Source: an uncultured Alphaproteobacteria bacterium (GTDB lineage: Bacteria > Pseudomonadota > Alphaproteobacteria > RF32 > CAG-239). From it: a DNA stretch of 64,000 nucleotides. A program made the translations under genes and the position numbers. The stretch covers positions 1 to 64,000 of the forward strand of contig CAJUKS010000002.1 in NCBI GenBank assembly GCA_910587405.1, in the 5' to 3' direction. Positions 27,101-35,526 of this stretch are shown in pieces. The first letter of the stretch is position 1; each line of letters starts with the position of its first letter. The notes under the pieces are model-generated. The model ran no database searches. It saw only the letters and a list, made by a program, of their open reading frames with translations, and was not told the origin of the DNA.

Positions 27101-28254
27101 ATGATATTGCCGTCGTTGTCGACCGCAACCTGCCCCGATTTGGTGACATGGCCGATCACATTGCCGTTGGCATCGACGACCTCGCCTTTTTCATTAACGC
27201 GGCCGATGACGTTACCGTTTAGATCCACGACGGTTCCGTCCGGCATAACCCGGCCGATGATATTGCCGTTTTCGTCATAAACATAGCCCATGTCCACAGC
27301 TTTGCCGATCACGTTGCCGTCGTTATCGACAACGGTTCCGTCCGGCAGCATCCGTCCGTTGACGTTGCCGTCGACGTCCACCATGGTTCCGTCGGGATTA
27401 ACATACCCGATCACATTGTTGTTATCGTCGTAAACCAGCTTGCGATTGTTGGCAACGCCGATGATATTTCCTTCGCCGTCCACCGCCAGGCCGTTTTCGT
27501 TGACACGCCCGACCACGTTGCCGCCTTCGTCGTAAACATAACCGTCCTCATCGGCGTATCCGATCACCTCGCCGCTCGGACCGACAATCGCCCGCTGCAT
27601 TTTTTTGGCGGCCGGAGCCGCGGAAGTCTGTCCGGAAGCCCCCGGAACCGTTTCGCAGAAATTACAGTCTTCTTTATTGACCGCGTTGCCGAAAACCGGA
27701 ACTTTTTCGGCTTTGGCACTGGTTTGCGAAACATTGCTTTCATGCCAGGAGATAATAAAATTGTTCTGAACGTTTCCGGCAATGAGCGGCGTCCAGCTCA
27801 TGGTCACGTCGCAGGTCTCCTTACCGCGCAACAGTTTGCCGCTGCAATTGTCATTAAATTCAAAACCGTCAAACGGCGCCTCGGCCAACTGAACCGAAAT
27901 GATCATTACCGAAGCTTTGCCGTTGGTTCCGAGCGTCAACACGTTTTTGGCATCGGTTCCCAACACGACCTGCCCCAGCGGCACCGGATTCGGGGTTGCG
28001 GTAAGCGGAACTTCCTGATCTCCGACCGTACTGAACTCAATGCTGTTTTGGACCGGCAATGCATCGCCGACGTTTAAGGCATCGTCATTATCCGTAAATA
28101 CCGGTTCTTCATATTCGTCGATCGGTTCATTGCTTGAAAACAGCAGATACAATCCGAAGATAAAGACGACGAAAGAAGTAATACCAACCGCAAGAATGAT
28201 GCGGTTGGTTTTTTTGATATAGGTTTCGGAATGTGTTAAAACTTCTTTACTCAT
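24190..28254 (-). CDS. Giant membrane-anchored repeat protein, partner of the VirB10-domain protein
   Basis: I start this protein at ATG 28254, which overlaps the VirB9 stop as ATGA; that gives 1354 aa. One transmembrane helix lies at about residues 18-38 with a short cytoplasmic end. A periplasmic Ig-like region follows (about 60-180; it resembles choice-of-anchor D/ASH domains, with a conserved-looking Cys pair). From about 220 to the end there are about 65 repeats (estimated by length), for example DENGNVIDFDGNIIGKM. The first third is almost perfectly regular and the rest more diverged. There is no VirB10 domain. With its neighbour it looks like a VirB10 split into an inner-membrane half and an outer-membrane half, each with a repeat rod. 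The repeats recall DUF3659-type LEA-like repeats; this was not tested. Confidence 0.7.
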   Translation of the reverse strand: MSKEVLTHSETYIKKTNRIILAVGITSFVVFIFGLYLLFSSNEPIDEYEEPVFTDNDDALNVGDALPVQNSIEFSTVGDQEVPLTATPNPVPLGQVVLGTDAKNVLTLGTNGKASVMIISVQLAEAPFDGFEFNDNCSGKLLRGKETCDVTMSWTPLIAGNVQNNFIISWHESNVSQTSAKAEKVPVFGNAVNKEDCNFCETVPGASGQTSAAPAAKKMQRAIVGPSGEVIGYADEDGYVYDEGGNVVGRVNENGLAVDGEGNIIGVANNRKLVYDDNNNVIGYVNPDGTMVDVDGNVNGRMLPDGTVVDNDGNVIGKAVDMGYVYDENGNIIGRVMPDGTVVDLNGNVIGRVNEKGEVVDANGNVIGHVTKSGQVAVDNDGNIIGVVMPDGSVVDANGEVVGRVDKDGNVIAEKNLDAKSARRRLAYDKDGNVMGYVDEKGNVLDFEGNTIGRSRPDGTLVDVRGNEIGSAGGEGNLLAYDEDGKVMGYVDEDGNVIGAEGKKIGQLMPDGTLVDGQGNVIGKVDASGRRLAYDKDGNIIGYIDENGNVIDFAGNVIGKVQPDGSIVDNNGNVIGRAGPSYQRLAYDKDGNIIGYVDENGNVVDFDGNIIGKMLPDGTIVDEDGNVIGQAGTVSRKLAYDKDGNVIGYVDENGNVIDFNGNVIGKMLPDGTIVDLNGNPIGEVAGFSQIVLDKFGKISGYVGKNGEVYDKEGNIVGYVDENGNVINSTQTILGRLIQEQMIPVTPQGEILGKVNSNGTVENDRKQIVGRILSNGLVKNPSGSKIVARLVRGGLVVGLGCKNIGYLEKDGVIRKANEDTGYKVNADGVVVNESGEYVGEVVTPGPVFDNTCTMIGEVDTDGIVRDNGGSYVGCVNPDGTVLDEKGEIVGGVSRSGIAVSYDGNFLGSVNSNGLVFSPQGQAVGCVGTYGDVFDKKGGYVGRVLENTYAYDLEGNFLNMVNESGRVPMKGRPAGRLLAHNVLVDENNSIIGVTLQEKTAVIDPAGKLIGHLFPDGYVYDAKGVSMGKIYSDGMSFYNHVLGRPVVSGQVADPNGNVVGQAGYNGEVVNRFGEKLGRLDAKGMFFDHNGEYKGAVLKRGAAIGYDGAFLGYSLTDGRVVDLDGKTVGRTSADGKILNSKSEVLGEVIPENIVIDIWGSYKGRVNSLGDVIDLKNTNLTAILPGGSTDKNLSVLKRGAVIDFGGRVIGAVMPDGNVIDVLNINIGRVLSDGNVINNSGKLIGEVMDGDVVIDDADKVVGYVNFAGTVTAKTGEVIGRSLSSDLAVDNNEAILGRIYKIGTTILSNDGQYAGRLRFDGSVIGRDGKVIGYLKSNGSFINLDKKVSGYALQEVAKNRRN

Positions 28255-29891
28255 TGGGTCCTGACTACGCTGCAAAAGACGCCGTTTCTCCCCAACTTGC
28301 TGCAGACGCTGTCGCCTTCGTCCAGAGTTTTAACCGGTCCGATTCTCAGATGGAACAGCTCTTTACCCTGGCCGTCCGCCGGTGCATCAACCGAGAAGAA
28401 CGGATCATAGTTTTTCAAAATTTTAGAATATTTGGAGGACAAATTATCCCACAAAGTTTCCAGGTTGTCTACGTTGGCATCGGTTCCGAGTTCAATCGAA
28501 ATGTTGGAACCGCCGTCGGCAAAGCCCGAACCGTAACGGTACTGGCTGGCCAGACTGCTCGCCGCGGCATCAAATTCCTGCGTATTTTTGATGCGCCGCA
28601 TTTTCGAATAGTCAAAGTCACCGCCGTTGCCCTGTCCGCGGCCGCCCATATTAACGCTGCCGTCAGCCTGATAACGGATGGTAACACCGTTGCCGTTACC
28701 GTCGGCGCCGCCGTAATTCGGTACAATCATCTCGCCCGAACCGACATTGATGTCAAACTGCCCTTCCGGATAGTTGCTGCCGTATCCGTCCGGATAGCTG
28801 GCCGAACCGGCCTTACCCTGTCGACCGCCCGGAAGCGCCGGCGGAACATCCCATTCTTTATCCGTAATGTCATCGGCATAAGTAATATTTTCCAAACCGA
28901 CTTCGTCCGATTTGCGCAGTTTGAGACAAACGATCCGTTTACCGTTGCGCATTACCATGTCACCGATGGCTTCGACAATAATCAAACGGTTATTCGGCCC
29001 TTTGGTACGGAAACCGACCGGAACTTCCACCCGTTCGACAATCAGGGTCACGATCGGCCGCTGAGTCATATTGAGCGCTTTTTCGCCCAAATCGATGTAA
29101 GTGAAAATGTCGTCGCGCCATACGCGTTCCGGCGCAATGACCACGTCGTCCGGATTGGGAACGTAAACTTCAATGTCAAAACGGAATTTGGTCGGATCAA
29201 GCGGAATGCTCTTAATCCAGTCATTCTTTTGAAAACGTTTGGTAAAAGTGGAATCGACAGACTTGCCGCTGCCGCCGTAATATTTGCTGGCATTGACACG
29301 TCCCGAGGACGAACCGCCGGAACCGAGACTGCCGGCACCGCGGGCACCGTCAATAACATCAATATCCACAATCGCATTTGTCAATCTCTCGGTATTGATC
29401 CCTTCGCTGCGGACATAAAAAACGTAACGGTTGCCGGAACGTCCGAAAACGATAATGTTGGTATCGACACCGACGTTGGCACCCTTGCGCGGATAAAGCA
29501 ACAAAGTGTTGGGGCCGGAAATCTGTCCGTCAAAAGTTGCATTATCGCCGATATAAATATCTTCGATCATTTCCCATTCCGGAAAATTGAGCAGAGTAAT
29601 CATCCCCTCGCGCAACCGCAGCGGCAGCACCAGATCGGGCGACCAATAATATTTGGAATAAGCCGGCTTGCTCTGACCTTCACCCAGATTTTGCAGCGGA
29701 TCGAGCCAGGCGCTTTGCATCATTCCCAGCGAATTGAACCCGGCATATCCCATATCCATTGGCTGATACTGCCCCTGGGACTGGTCGGCGTTCTGATCCA
29801 TACTGTTGATTGTGGCCTGAGCAGCGGCGTCAACGGCAAATGCGAGCCCGAACAAACCTAAGATACTTATTTTAACAGACTTTGATAACAT
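28251..29891 (-). CDS. virB9: VirB9-family T4SS core protein with C-terminal SPOR-like domain
   Basis: This 546-aa protein has a signal peptide (ends AAAQA, about residue 26). The VirB9 N-terminal domain lies at about 85-190 and contains the TNIIVF and YVFYVRS strands. The VirB9 C-terminal domain lies at about 240-330, with PERVWRDDIFTYIDLG and a GFRTKGPNNRLIIVEAIG region; this domain binds VirB7/VirB10 at the outer membrane. A Gly/Asn-rich linker leads to a final 65 residues with an FHLRIGPV strand and a CSKLGRNGVFCSVVR ending, which fits a SPOR peptidoglycan-binding domain. Most VirB9 proteins stop near 290 residues. The start has AAGGTGG upstream. The stop overlaps the next gene by four bases. 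Confidence 0.85.
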   Translation of the reverse strand: MLSKSVKISILGLFGLAFAVDAAAQATINSMDQNADQSQGQYQPMDMGYAGFNSLGMMQSAWLDPLQNLGEGQSKPAYSKYYWSPDLVLPLRLREGMITLLNFPEWEMIEDIYIGDNATFDGQISGPNTLLLYPRKGANVGVDTNIIVFGRSGNRYVFYVRSEGINTERLTNAIVDIDVIDGARGAGSLGSGGSSSGRVNASKYYGGSGKSVDSTFTKRFQKNDWIKSIPLDPTKFRFDIEVYVPNPDDVVIAPERVWRDDIFTYIDLGEKALNMTQRPIVTLIVERVEVPVGFRTKGPNNRLIIVEAIGDMVMRNGKRIVCLKLRKSDEVGLENITYADDITDKEWDVPPALPGGRQGKAGSASYPDGYGSNYPEGQFDINVGSGEMIVPNYGGADGNGNGVTIRYQADGSVNMGGRGQGNGGDFDYSKMRRIKNTQEFDAAASSLASQYRYGSGFADGGSNISIELGTDANVDNLETLWDNLSSKYSKILKNYDPFFSVDAPADGQGKELFHLRIGPVKTLDEGDSVCSKLGRNGVFCSVVRTQ

Positions 29892-29905
29892 TATCTTTAT
29901 CCACC

Positions 29906-30634
29906 TTATTTTACTTTGTTGTAAGTCAGCGAGTATTGGTACACTGTAAAGCCGACCGGATTTTTTAATCTTCCCTTGTATTTCACCCTCTTGCCGCGGT
30001 ATCCGACCTTAAGGCTGGCTGTCCAGTAATTGACTTCCGGCGTTTTGGAATCCGGATACATATCGCGGGTTTCATATTCAACCTGCCATATGCCGGAACC
30101 AAGTTCGTTAACCGTCATAATCCGCACGTCGCGGATCATGTGGCGGCTGCGGATCAGTTCCAACGCGCGGTTAGCCGTATTTTTAAGGAAATCTTCATAG
30201 ACTTGCGGCGCCGACATTTCTTCAATCATGCCCCCCGGCATCCAACGCGCTTCCACTTCCGGAATATCGAGATTGAAAGAACTGCGCAGCAAAACATATT
30301 CACGCACGAAAACCTCGGTAATTTCCTTTTCGTCTTCCATTTTGCGATCAACCGGCTGAATATTGTAAACCTGTTCTTCCTTATTTTGGAAAGTAAGCAA
30401 AAACGGTTCAACCCGGTACAACGGAATAACCTGTGCAATTGCCAGCAGCAGCACGATATTGCAGCACAAACTGACCGCGGTGATAATCGCAAAAGCACGT
30501 GCCGTCCACAAATACCTTTTTTCGGCAATATTGGCGACAAAAGCGTCTTTGTTGTTCACCGGCGAATCGGGACGCTGCCCGCGACCGGCCAAAAGACGCT
30601 GATTCTGATTATTTCCCCCCAACTGCTGTACCAT
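29906..30634 (-). CDS. virB8: VirB8-family inner-membrane protein, copy a
   Basis: This 242-aa protein is started at ATG 30634; a TTG at 30643 would add three residues. A cytoplasmic N-terminus, one transmembrane helix (about 40-62) and a periplasmic NTF2-like domain follow the VirB8 plan. Typical features are YRVEPFLL after the helix, an EVFVREYVLLR helix, and a C-terminal NPVGFTVYQYSLTYN that matches the family ending. VirB8 nucleates assembly of the inner-membrane complex. It lies between the small lipoprotein and VirB9. A second VirB8 is encoded one gene upstream. Confidence 0.9.
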   Translation of the reverse strand: MVQQLGGNNQNQRLLAGRGQRPDSPVNNKDAFVANIAEKRYLWTARAFAIITAVSLCCNIVLLLAIAQVIPLYRVEPFLLTFQNKEEQVYNIQPVDRKMEDEKEITEVFVREYVLLRSSFNLDIPEVEARWMPGGMIEEMSAPQVYEDFLKNTANRALELIRSRHMIRDVRIMTVNELGSGIWQVEYETRDMYPDSKTPEVNYWTASLKVGYRGKRVKYKGRLKNPVGFTVYQYSLTYNKVK

Positions 30635-30649
30635 TCGCGGCAACTTTCT

Positions 30650-30838
30650 TTAGATCGTTTCAATAAACCAGTCGGGCAAATTCTTCGGCAGTTCCACCTG
30701 CAAACAGGCGCAGGGCGACAGTTTCAGTTCGTCCGAAGCCTTACCGACGCCGACCGGTTCCGGTTCGTAATACGAGCCGAACAACCCGCAGGCTGACAAT
30801 AACAAAAGAATCAACACCAACACTAAATTTTTGTACAT
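30650..30838 (-). CDS. Small VirB7-like lipoprotein
   Basis: This 61- to 62-residue product is started at ATG 30838 behind GAGGAT. A hydrophobic signal ends LLSAC, a clear lipobox. The mature peptide has about 45 residues, two further cysteines (CACLQ) and a hydrophobic end. Size, lipid anchor and position next to VirB8/VirB9 match VirB7, which pins VirB9 to the outer membrane, often through a disulfide. VirB7 proteins share little sequence, so the assignment rests on context. Confidence 0.7.
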   Translation of the reverse strand: MYKNLVLVLILLLLSACGLFGSYYEPEPVGVGKASDELKLSPCACLQVELPKNLPDWFIETI

Positions 30839-30956
30839 CGAAATATCCTCGTTTATAATAAGATATATTGAAGTTAAACTTTTTTTTCGCAAAAGTCTAA
30901 CATTTTTTGAATAAACTCTGATCTGATTGTGTTATAAATCAAAATGGTTAACAAAT

Positions 30957-31715
30957 TTACAAGAATTCTACTTCGCTTTGCGAATATCTGGTCACGGTAA
31001 AGCCAAGCGGATTGAGCAGCCGCCGTCCCATAAATTCCCGCTCCGGAATAAAATACGAGGTGACCGACGCCGTCCAGTAATGAACTCGCAAAAACAGGGC
31101 ACCGGTTTCGTTATTGCGGCGCCGGGCCGAAACTTCATAAGTTTTGAAGTCCACTTTCCAGACCGGGCTCTTATCGCCGCCGACACGGCCGATCGATATG
31201 ATTTCCACTTCCTGGCTGGTTTGGTTGTCGGTAATGTCTTTCCAAATGCTTTCGCGATATTTGGCAAACTCGTCAAAAACCTGAGGCGCCGACAAATAAT
31301 TGACGATACCGCCGGCATACCAACGCACCATCATTTCCCGTTCGTCGTTAATGATCGTGTTGCGATAAAGCACATACTGACGGACAAAGGTTTCCATCAT
31401 CATTTTCTTAGACGCCATATTATAGGCAATCGGTTCATAACGGACAATTTCGTCGGAAGAACTCTGGTCTATAATCAGAAAAGGTTCCACCGTTACCCGC
31501 GGCGCCAGATTGAACAAGGCCAGAGAAGCGGCCAGAAACAGCAGCAGCGACGCGGCGGAAGTGACGACAAAGAAACGGGAAAGCCAAAGGTAATATGTCA
31601 TTTTGGCACTTACTTTTTCCCGTTCTTTGCTGCCGATAAAGTGATATTCTCTTCCGCTTTTGTCGGTAATGGCAAGAATTTTGCTGCCTTCCAGGATTTT
31701 ACTGATCTTGTTCAT
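30957..31715 (-). CDS. virB8: VirB8-family inner-membrane protein, copy b
   Basis: This 252-aa protein has a transmembrane helix at about residues 47-69 and a VirB8 periplasmic domain. Landmarks parallel copy a: TVEPFLIIDQ after the helix, ETFVRQYVLYRN, a WYAGGIVNYLSAPQVF turn, and NPLGFTVTRYSQSEVEF at the end. The two copies are clearly related but far from identical, so the duplication is old. They may form a hetero-oligomer or serve different states of the machine. It is separated from the lipoprotein gene by 118 AT-rich bases, which could hold a secondary promoter. Confidence 0.9.
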   Translation of the reverse strand: MNKISKILEGSKILAITDKSGREYHFIGSKEREKVSAKMTYYLWLSRFFVVTSAASLLLFLAASLALFNLAPRVTVEPFLIIDQSSSDEIVRYEPIAYNMASKKMMMETFVRQYVLYRNTIINDEREMMVRWYAGGIVNYLSAPQVFDEFAKYRESIWKDITDNQTSQEVEIISIGRVGGDKSPVWKVDFKTYEVSARRRNNETGALFLRVHYWTASVTSYFIPEREFMGRRLLNPLGFTVTRYSQSEVEFL

Positions 31716-31728
31716 CGCTCACTTTCTT

Positions 31729-34700
31729 TTAATATGCGGCGCAAAGCGGTTTCTCGTAATTGTCTATCTCTTTGCGGATCGCATCCAAACCTTCGTTCTG
31801 AGCCTTTTCCATAACCTTTTGGTTGGCTCTTTCGCTGATAATCGCCTCTTCCAACGAACTGCCGGCCGCGGTCGAGTTATTGAGATTAATCAACGCGTCT
31901 TTGTCCTGAACCAGCGCCGCCCGGGTGTTGTCCGCTTTGTCATAGCGCTCCTTAACCACCGGATTGCTGTGATTGACCGTCGAAATTTCCGCCGCCGCGG
32001 CGCCGATCATGTTGTTTTTGTATTGATTCAGCTTGTTGCGAATATACTTATAATCGCTTTCGTTGGCAAGATTAAAGTTATCGGAAACTTTAAATCCCAT
32101 CTCCGCCAGCATTTCCCTGATGGTTTTGCGGGCATCGTTGATACTCAGCTGAAGTTCGTCAACATTTTTGCGAATGGTGTTTTCCTTGTCGACAAAATGC
32201 AGAAAATCGCCGATTTGGTTGCGCGAATACATTGCCTTTTGATAAACGTTGTCCCGCACTTCAAAGTCAAAACCCTCGCTATTGGCTTTTTCTTCCAACT
32301 GAACCATCCGTTCGTAAACATTGTAAGAGGCGCTGTTAAAGTGAAGTCGCTGATCATCATAGGCCAATAACGTACCAAGCTCGCTGGGACTGATTTCCGC
32401 CGGTGTTTTCTGCGTGCCGGCACGAACGCTCTTGTCCAGTTCGAGATCGGTTACCGTAAAATAGGCCAACGCCCCCTTGAGAGAAATGTCCTGACAAACG
32501 GGCATCTCCGGCGAAGCGTTCGGGCTGACCAGATACTGACCGCTGGTTTGGCTGAGGTCAACTTTGGAAGCGGCAATATCCACCGCATAGCTGCCGATCC
32601 GGCACGGATACAAGGTTCCGCGCATAAAGTATTTGCTCTCGCCGCCTTGTTCCAGCAACGAACTCAAATTCAAGCCTTTTTCGACAAAGGCGTCATCCGC
32701 CAGCATTTTCTGCCAAATCGCGGGGATTTCGCCGCCATAGCCGAGAAAAGACGCTTTTGTTACGATGCCATCGTTGGTTTTCTTGAGGTTTTTATAGTCG
32801 GTGAGATCAAAATGAACAATATCGCGCGGCGACGGATAGTGCTTGAATGACGGCGCCTTGGGCGCGGTAAAATCGCGCGTTTTGGCACCGAGACCGACAA
32901 AATACGCTTCATCCGGCGCATCACAAGCGACATTGCTGCAAATATTGCCGGTTACGGCCGACGAAAGCGCACTCGACAGCAAAGAGGCGATCGCCGATGC
33001 GCCGTTGTCGCCGGCGGCTGAAATCGCCGCCCGGACAAATTGCTTTTTCGGCATCTTTTTCAATTCGTCTATCAGTTCCTGATGACGTCTGACCACAGCG
33101 CCGTTGTTCCGGGTTTCGTACAGACCGTCGCCCAGGTTATACATATCCTGACGTGCTTGATCAATCAGCTTAACCGCATAGCTTTTGGCATCGGAAACCA
33201 AACCGTCGGCACTGGAGACAATTCCGCCCAGCCCGAGACCGCTGACACCGAGCTGGTCAACCAACGCCGCCAGATTCGGGCTTTTGGTCGTTCCGGAAGC
33301 GGCGCTTGCCAGCTTGCCGTTATATTCCGCTTCGAGTGCGGCAGCCCGGACTATATAATCTTCTTCGACCAGCGCGATTTTTTCTTCCAGCGCCGCAAGC
33401 TTTTGGTTGAGAGCATCACGCTGTTTTTCGTATTTTTTGACTTCGGTCCGCAAACGGGTCGCTTCTGCCATGTTATCGGTCATTTGGCTGCTGCCGCCGG
33501 CAAAATCGCTGACCGCGGTTTCGTATAAAACCGAATTGTCGGTTGCGCCCCGGTTGTTCATCCGTTTAATGTTGTCATGCGCACTTTCGGCTTTGGCGTT
33601 TCCGGCCGCGACTTCGGCGTCAACCTGACTGATTTTATCGCTGAGAGCGCTTATTTTTGCGGTTATCCGGTCCAACTGCGCCAAAAGCTTGTTTTTTGAA
33701 ACCAGATGAGGTTTCAAGGCCGTTTCTTTTGACTGTTCGAGTTTGGCCAGCGCCGCTTTCTTGGCTTCGATCAAACCATGGCCGGCATTGTTGCCGCCGC
33801 CGTTTTTGGCAATGTAAGCCGACAGGCGGTTCAATCCTTTTTGGGCCGAGCTTTTCGCGGTTCCGTCCTCGCGGCCGTCGTTGATAATTTCGGCAATCTG
33901 AACGGCAACCGCATTCAGATCCAGGTTACGAATATATTCTTTCATATTTTCGTATTTGCCGTTGATATACTGATTGTAATAGCTTTTCTGATCCTGCCAC
34001 AAAGGATAGGGATTGTACGCCTTTCCGTAAACCGGCTTGGCGGAATACTGATCCTCTGCCAGCACCATTGCCGCCTGAGCGCCGATTTGCCAGGTGATCA
34101 GTTCAACTTCCCGCGCCGCATCGGAAAAAGCCTCGCTTTGACTCGGTGAAGCCAGAGCATTCGTATCATCGGCCGCCGAAATCTGATCGGTAATTTTGTT
34201 CAAGCTGGTGAGGTCGCTGCTGTCCGCCTGATTTCCATAGTCAATCGTGGCAAAAGAATCGGTGTCCAAACCGGCCGTTTTATCGGCATTTGCCACCTGA
34301 AAAGCAGCCACGGCCCAACCGGATATTCCTTTTCGGTCATCGTAATTGACCGGATCGGCCGGTGCGCTTGAGGTCCCGTACCAGACCTTTTCCGGTTCCT
34401 TATAACGGCGCCCCAGATACTGGATCACGCACTGATCGGAAGTCGCCACCGCCTGAGCGGCTTTGGCATGCATTTGCTTAAACAATTCAAACTGCTCAAA
34501 AACCGTACGGTAAGAAGGCAGCAGGCGCATGGTATTATGAGCTTTGAGAGCGCTGTTCAAATAACGCTGTGCTTTCGAAATAACGCCCAGATCCGCCAAC
34601 TCCTTTTCACTGCCGGCCATTAACGATTTGGCTTCGGGAGCGTCGGGCACCGTAAAGTCAACCTGAGTATATTCGCCTGTCGGCGTTTCGGCCTCCTCGC

Positions 34701-35526
34701 CTTGCGGCTCTTCCGCTTCCACGGCGGCGGTGCTGCCGCTTACAAATTGCGCAAAGGCAAACCGGCTGTGGAAATAGCTCGAAGCGGCCGACTTTTTGCC
34801 GTCGCCCGGCTTTTGGTCTTTTTCTTTCTGATACGGCGCCGGAAGAATGGTTTTGCGGTAGATGGCGCGGGCAACATAATATTGCGAATACAGCGCCATG
34901 ACTTCTTCGGTAACCTTCAGGACGTCGTTGAATTTTTTATGAGCGAGATACAAATTATAATAGTTGCCGCTTTCATCTTCGGACGGCATCGAACCGGCAT
35001 TGCCGCCGGACGGCGCTACGGCATCTTTGGCAAAGGTGTCGATTTCGGTACGCAGGCTGTCCAACTGCGCTTCCAGCTTTTTGGAAGCGGTTTGGATTTC
35101 GATCATGGTATCGTAATAAAACTCAAGCGCTTCCTTTTCATAAAATTTGTTGACCCGCGGATCATCGGACGGATATTGCAGGAACAACTCGTTAACCGCC
35201 GCCTGAACGGCATCCGCATTTGCGATGTTTACCGAACTGTTTTTGGCAAACCCTTTGGTGCCGGGAACTTTTTCGGCGGCATTTTTACGTTTGGAAAAAT
35301 AAGAAGCAAGACCCGCTTTGAGGGAAGTCACCTTTTCTTTGGCATATTTTACCGCTTCGTCCGCCGCGGTCTGAATTTGTTCCAAAACAGGCGTGACCGC
35401 CGCCGCCGCATCACCGAGGAAGTCGAACGAAACCCCGGCCACCAGCTGAGCGTTGGCGGGAGAACCGAAGCCAAGCATTCCCGAAACCAGCAGGACTCCG
35501 AAATAAAATTTTTTATTTTTTCTCAT
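31729..35526 (-). CDS. Large exported helical protein (1265 aa), unknown
   Basis: I start at ATG 35526, where the sequence MRKNKKFYF opens a good signal peptide ending ANAQ; this overlaps the preceding gene by 14 bases. The mature protein is long, alanine- and lysine-rich and mostly helical. There are probable coiled coils at about residues 640-780 (heptad-rich, spanning the SDKISQVDAEV region) and near the C-terminus. A middle-to-late section (about 900-1080) has several cysteines and more beta character. It follows three smaller exported helical proteins in the place where VirB5 is expected. It could be a pilus-tip or surface-exposed component, or a secreted factor. No family is recognised. 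Confidence 0.6.
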   Translation of the reverse strand: MRKNKKFYFGVLLVSGMLGFGSPANAQLVAGVSFDFLGDAAAAVTPVLEQIQTAADEAVKYAKEKVTSLKAGLASYFSKRKNAAEKVPGTKGFAKNSSVNIANADAVQAAVNELFLQYPSDDPRVNKFYEKEALEFYYDTMIEIQTASKKLEAQLDSLRTEIDTFAKDAVAPSGGNAGSMPSEDESGNYYNLYLAHKKFNDVLKVTEEVMALYSQYYVARAIYRKTILPAPYQKEKDQKPGDGKKSAASSYFHSRFAFAQFVSGSTAAVEAEEPQGEEAETPTGEYTQVDFTVPDAPEAKSLMAGSEKELADLGVISKAQRYLNSALKAHNTMRLLPSYRTVFEQFELFKQMHAKAAQAVATSDQCVIQYLGRRYKEPEKVWYGTSSAPADPVNYDDRKGISGWAVAAFQVANADKTAGLDTDSFATIDYGNQADSSDLTSLNKITDQISAADDTNALASPSQSEAFSDAAREVELITWQIGAQAAMVLAEDQYSAKPVYGKAYNPYPLWQDQKSYYNQYINGKYENMKEYIRNLDLNAVAVQIAEIINDGREDGTAKSSAQKGLNRLSAYIAKNGGGNNAGHGLIEAKKAALAKLEQSKETALKPHLVSKNKLLAQLDRITAKISALSDKISQVDAEVAAGNAKAESAHDNIKRMNNRGATDNSVLYETAVSDFAGGSSQMTDNMAEATRLRTEVKKYEKQRDALNQKLAALEEKIALVEEDYIVRAAALEAEYNGKLASAASGTTKSPNLAALVDQLGVSGLGLGGIVSSADGLVSDAKSYAVKLIDQARQDMYNLGDGLYETRNNGAVVRRHQELIDELKKMPKKQFVRAAISAAGDNGASAIASLLSSALSSAVTGNICSNVACDAPDEAYFVGLGAKTRDFTAPKAPSFKHYPSPRDIVHFDLTDYKNLKKTNDGIVTKASFLGYGGEIPAIWQKMLADDAFVEKGLNLSSLLEQGGESKYFMRGTLYPCRIGSYAVDIAASKVDLSQTSGQYLVSPNASPEMPVCQDISLKGALAYFTVTDLELDKSVRAGTQKTPAEISPSELGTLLAYDDQRLHFNSASYNVYERMVQLEEKANSEGFDFEVRDNVYQKAMYSRNQIGDFLHFVDKENTIRKNVDELQLSINDARKTIREMLAEMGFKVSDNFNLANESDYKYIRNKLNQYKNNMIGAAAAEISTVNHSNPVVKERYDKADNTRAALVQDKDALINLNNSTAAGSSLEEAIISERANQKVMEKAQNEGLDAIRKEIDNYEKPLCAAY

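Noticed and set aside
24190..28254. CRISPR-like periodic DNA in the repeat genes
   Set aside because: The periodicity is in-frame and codes for tandem protein repeats; there are no constant repeats with unique spacers.
19682..28254. The two giant genes as one gene broken by a frameshift
   Set aside because: The second has its own GGAGG site, start codon and signal peptide, and the first ends with a normal stop two bases before it. I keep them separate but list fusion in relatives as the refuting test.
28233..29861. 542-codon plus-strand frame opposite virB9
   Set aside because: The minus-strand product is a recognised VirB9; the opposite frame has no motif and no site.
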